Assembly: GCA_038213835.1 (NCBI GenBank)
Contig: JBBQSN010000089.1
Coordinates: 1-14,652, forward strand
DNA: 14,652 bases
From: JBBQSN01 sp038213835
GTDB lineage: Bacteria; Actinomycetota; Actinomycetes; Actinomycetales; CAWJMD01
Reading direction: 5' to 3'
In this document: positions 13,112 to 14,652 of the stretch, piece after piece
Numbering within the stretch: position 1 is the first letter of the stretch
Layout: the number at the start of each line of letters is the position of its first letter
Notes under the pieces: generated by a model
Seen by the model: the letters and a program-made list of their open reading frames with translations, nothing else
Databases searched by the model: none
Told to the model about the DNA's origin: nothing
Translations under genes and position numbers: made by a program

Positions 13112-13690
13112 GTGAGCGAGCAGACCGCGGCGCCGGCAGCCGGGGACCCCACGCCCGCACCGCCGGTGCGCCCCTCTCACGGTCGCAAGAACGTCATGGA
13201 CATGGTGCGATCCCTGGCGCTGATCGGCGGCATGGTCGCGGTGATCGTCCTGCTGGTCCCGCAGTCCGACCAGGCGGTGGTCCAGCCTGTCGACCTCCAG
13301 GGGGCGGTCAAGGCGGCCGAGTTCGCCGCCGACGTCCCCGTCGTCGTCCCGGAGCTGGGCGAGCAGTGGCGGGTCACCAGCGCCCGTCGCGACCGTCCCG
13401 TCGACGGCCAGCCGGCCACCTGGCACATCGGGTACCTCACGCCGTCCGAGGGCTACGCCGGGCTCGAGGTGGCCGACGCCGTCGACAGGACCTGGGTCGA
13501 GCGCGTCACCAGCGCCGGCACCGAGGCCGGGACCCAAGACGTCGACGGCACTCCCTGGAGGGTCTTCGAGTCGCAGGAGCCACGTCGCACCAGCCTGCTG
13601 CTCGAGCAGGACGGCCGCACCACCGTGGTCACCGGCTCGGCCGTGCTCGACGAGCTGGTCGAGGTCGCCGCGGCCGCGAGCAGGCCGTGA
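13112..13690 (+). CDS. DUF4245-family membrane-anchored protein
   Basis: A 192-residue protein with a short Ala/Pro-rich cytosolic head, one transmembrane segment (VRSLALIGGMVAVIVLLVP, about residues 32-50) and an extracytoplasmic domain of about 140 residues. WRVTSARRDRPVDGQPATWHI, with WHIGYLTPSEGYAGLEV, and the C-terminal TTVVTGSA region fit the actinobacterial DUF4245 family, whose function is unknown. The GTG at 13112 has AGAGGA 7 bases upstream; the same bases include GAGGAT 6 bases from the start, so a leaderless start is also possible. The stop overlaps the start of the dehydratase remnant as GTGA, indicating a former two-gene operon. DUF4245 genes are commonly found near fumarase, glpX and xseAB in actinobacteria. 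Confidence 0.8.
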   Translation: MSEQTAAPAAGDPTPAPPVRPSHGRKNVMDMVRSLALIGGMVAVIVLLVPQSDQAVVQPVDLQGAVKAAEFAADVPVVVPELGEQWRVTSARRDRPVDGQPATWHIGYLTPSEGYAGLEVADAVDRTWVERVTSAGTEAGTQDVDGTPWRVFESQEPRRTSLLLEQDGRTTVVTGSAVLDELVEVAAAASRP

Positions 13691-14345
13691 CGGCCGAGCT
13701 CTCGCTCGCCGACGTGCGGCGCGCGCACGAGCGGATCGCGCCGCACGTGCGGCGCACCCCGGTGCTGCGACCGGACGTGCTCACCGAGGTCGTGGGCCGA
13801 CCGACGTCGGTCAAGCTCGAGCTGCTGCAGCACAGCGGGTCGTTCAAGGCCCGGGGCGCCTTCGCGCGGATGCTCTCGCTCGATCCCGCAGCCCGGGCAG
13901 CGGGCGTGGTGGCGGTGTCGGGCGGGAACCACGCGCTCGCCGTGGCGCACGCGGCGCGGGTGCTCGGGGTCAGGGCGACGGTCGTGCTTCCCTCCGCCGC
14001 GCCCCGGGCCACGTTCGCGGAGGCGGAGCGGCGCAACGGCCGGCGAGACGTTCGTGCACCCCTTCGACAAGTCGAGGTCGTCGCCGGTCAGGGCACGGTC
14101 GCGCTCGAGCTGGTGGAGCAGCTCGACGACGTCACCGACGTAGTGGTCCCGATCGGCGGTGGCGGGCTGCTGCTGGGGACGGGCATGGTGCTGGACGCGC
14201 TGCGACCGGCCACGCGGCTGTCGGGCGTCGGTACGCCACCGAGGTCCTGATCGTGCCGGACGCCGAGGCCGTCGCTGCCATCGGCGAGCTCGCCGACGTG
14301 CTGCACGTGGTCACCGAGCCCGCGGCCGCGTCCTCCTCACCCGGT
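13687..14345 (+). pseudogene. Degraded threonine/serine dehydratase (PLP fold type II)
   Basis: The 5' part is normal: GTG at 13687, then a clear dehydratase N-terminus with LELLQHSGSFKARGAF (PLP Lys54) and SGGNHALAVAHAARVLG. After VVLPSAAPRA (about 14008) the usual stretch KVxxxxxxGAEVVL is missing and sequence resumes at TFAEAERR. An extra base near 14041 moves GETFVHPFDK to another frame. A lost base near 14070 restores VEVVAGQGTVALELVEQ and the PLP phosphate loop VPIGGGGLLLG. After GVG (about 14231) some 55-60 residues are absent and RYATEVLIVPDAEAVAA continues in the third frame to VVTEPAAASS, where the end is also missing. A contiguous frame from the GTG would stop at 14250 (187 residues). 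About 218 codons remain of roughly 310-320. The catalytic Lys is kept, but the fold cannot be complete. Confidence 0.85.
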
Positions 14346-14355
14346 GCCGGACGGT

Positions 14356-14622
14356 TCACTCGTCGGTGTCGTCGCCGGTGTCGCCACCGCCGCGGGCGGC
14401 CTCGAGTCGCTCGCGGGCGCCGTCGAGCCACCGCTGGCAGCGGTCGGCGAGCGCCTCGCCGCGCTCCCAGAGGGCCAACGACTCCTCCAGCGACACGCCG
14501 CCGGACTCGAGCCGTTGCACGACCAGCAGGAGGTCGTCGCGGGCCTGCTCGTAACCGAGGGTGGCCGGGTCGAGGCCGGCGGCTGCGTCGGGAGGAGGTC
14601 CGGGGGTGGAGGCGGGGGTCAC
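14356..14622 (-). CDS. xseB: Exodeoxyribonuclease VII small subunit
   Basis: An 88-residue partner of XseA in the exonuclease that degrades single-stranded DNA in repair. The core GYEQARDDLLLVVQRLESGG followed by VSLEESLALWERGEALADRC (about residues 24-63) is the helical XseB signature, with an acidic tail ending DDTDE. GTG at 14622 is chosen: TAGGCT lies 7 bases upstream. A GTG at 14640 would add six residues before the Pro-rich head. The usual partner xseA should lie just to the right. The last 20 bases of the window, read on this strand, end in TAG at 14635-14633 and could be its 3' end, but too little is visible to call. The stop is close to the end of the dehydratase remnant. Confidence 0.92.
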   Translation of the reverse strand: MTPASTPGPPPDAAAGLDPATLGYEQARDDLLLVVQRLESGGVSLEESLALWERGEALADRCQRWLDGARERLEAARGGGDTGDDTDE

Positions 14623-14629
14623 GGGCGCC

Positions 14630-14635
14630 AGCCTA
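14630..14635 (-). promoter_or_regulatory. Candidate leaderless -10 (TAGGCT) of xseB
   Basis: TAGGCT on the - strand fits TANNNT and is followed by 7 bases and the GTG at 14622. Any -35 would lie at or beyond the window edge. It suggests that xseB may have its own promoter as well as any read-through from xseA. Confidence 0.35.
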
Positions 14636-14652
14636 GGCACCCTCGCCGACGG

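Noticed and set aside
12049..14250. A 733-residue open frame on the + strand ending in dehydratase sequence
   Set aside because: Only the part from 13687 is gene-like. The upstream part is antisense to the PfkB kinase and then runs through the DUF4245 gene in another frame.
13687..14250. Programmed frameshifting in the dehydratase instead of a pseudogene
   Set aside because: Besides frame changes, whole conserved segments are absent, which recoding cannot restore.
1..14652. Mobile elements, CRISPR arrays, tRNA or rRNA genes
   Set aside because: No transposase or integrase sequence, no terminal inverted repeats, no regularly spaced repeats and no cloverleaf or rRNA-like sequence were seen.

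Overview
The window is very GC-rich, gene-dense bacterial DNA with GTG starts as common as ATG. Gene content and order point to an Actinomycetes chromosome; Nocardioidaceae or Intrasporangiaceae relatives are plausible, but the genus cannot be fixed by eye. It looks like core chromosome rather than an island: no tRNA, rRNA, insertion sequence, CRISPR array, phage gene or attachment site was found. Several genes recur in the same relative order in the Mycobacterium tuberculosis Rv1084-Rv1109 segment: DUF255 thioredoxin-like protein, HlyIII-like protein, short-chain Z-prenyl synthase, PhoH2, class II fumarase, a DUF4245-type protein, and XseB.

Layout. 1-1849 holds the 3' part of a DUF255/thioredoxin-domain protein (+), overlapping tail to tail with a hemolysin-III/PAQR-type membrane protein (-). 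A divergent promoter region with repeated GTAACCTACG follows. Next come a possible 23-codon leader ORF and a cis-prenyl diphosphate synthase (+), then a 48-codon ORF whose stop overlaps the start of a PIN-PhoH (PhoH2) protein in the manner of mycobacterial phoAT-phoH2. After a structured 221-base leader comes an exported SLT-type lytic transglycosylase (+). 5944-10928 holds class II fumarase FumC (-), an isoprenylcysteine-methyltransferase-like membrane protein (+), a beta carbonic anhydrase (-), an EcsC-family protein (+) and a second, Fe-S class I fumarase (-). 11015-12071 is a divergent pair, a PaaI-type thioesterase (-) and an HxlR regulator (+), sharing a short promoter region with a 23-bp dyad. 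12088-13690 holds a PfkB sugar kinase (-) and a DUF4245 protein (+). 13687-14345 is a broken threonine/serine dehydratase. The window ends with xseB (-).

Functions are mostly housekeeping: TCA cycle (two non-homologous fumarases), CO2/bicarbonate balance, prenyl and envelope metabolism, cell-wall hydrolysis, RNA processing (PhoH2) and DNA repair (XseB). I found no obvious new defence or biosynthetic system. The most interesting points are at the regulatory and small-ORF level: the ORF coupled to phoH2, the HxlR/thioesterase overlapping promoters, a recurring (T/C)AGNNT hexamer 6-7 bases before start codons that suggests leaderless transcripts, a shared -10 between fumC and its divergent neighbour, and the stepwise-eroded dehydratase pseudogene.
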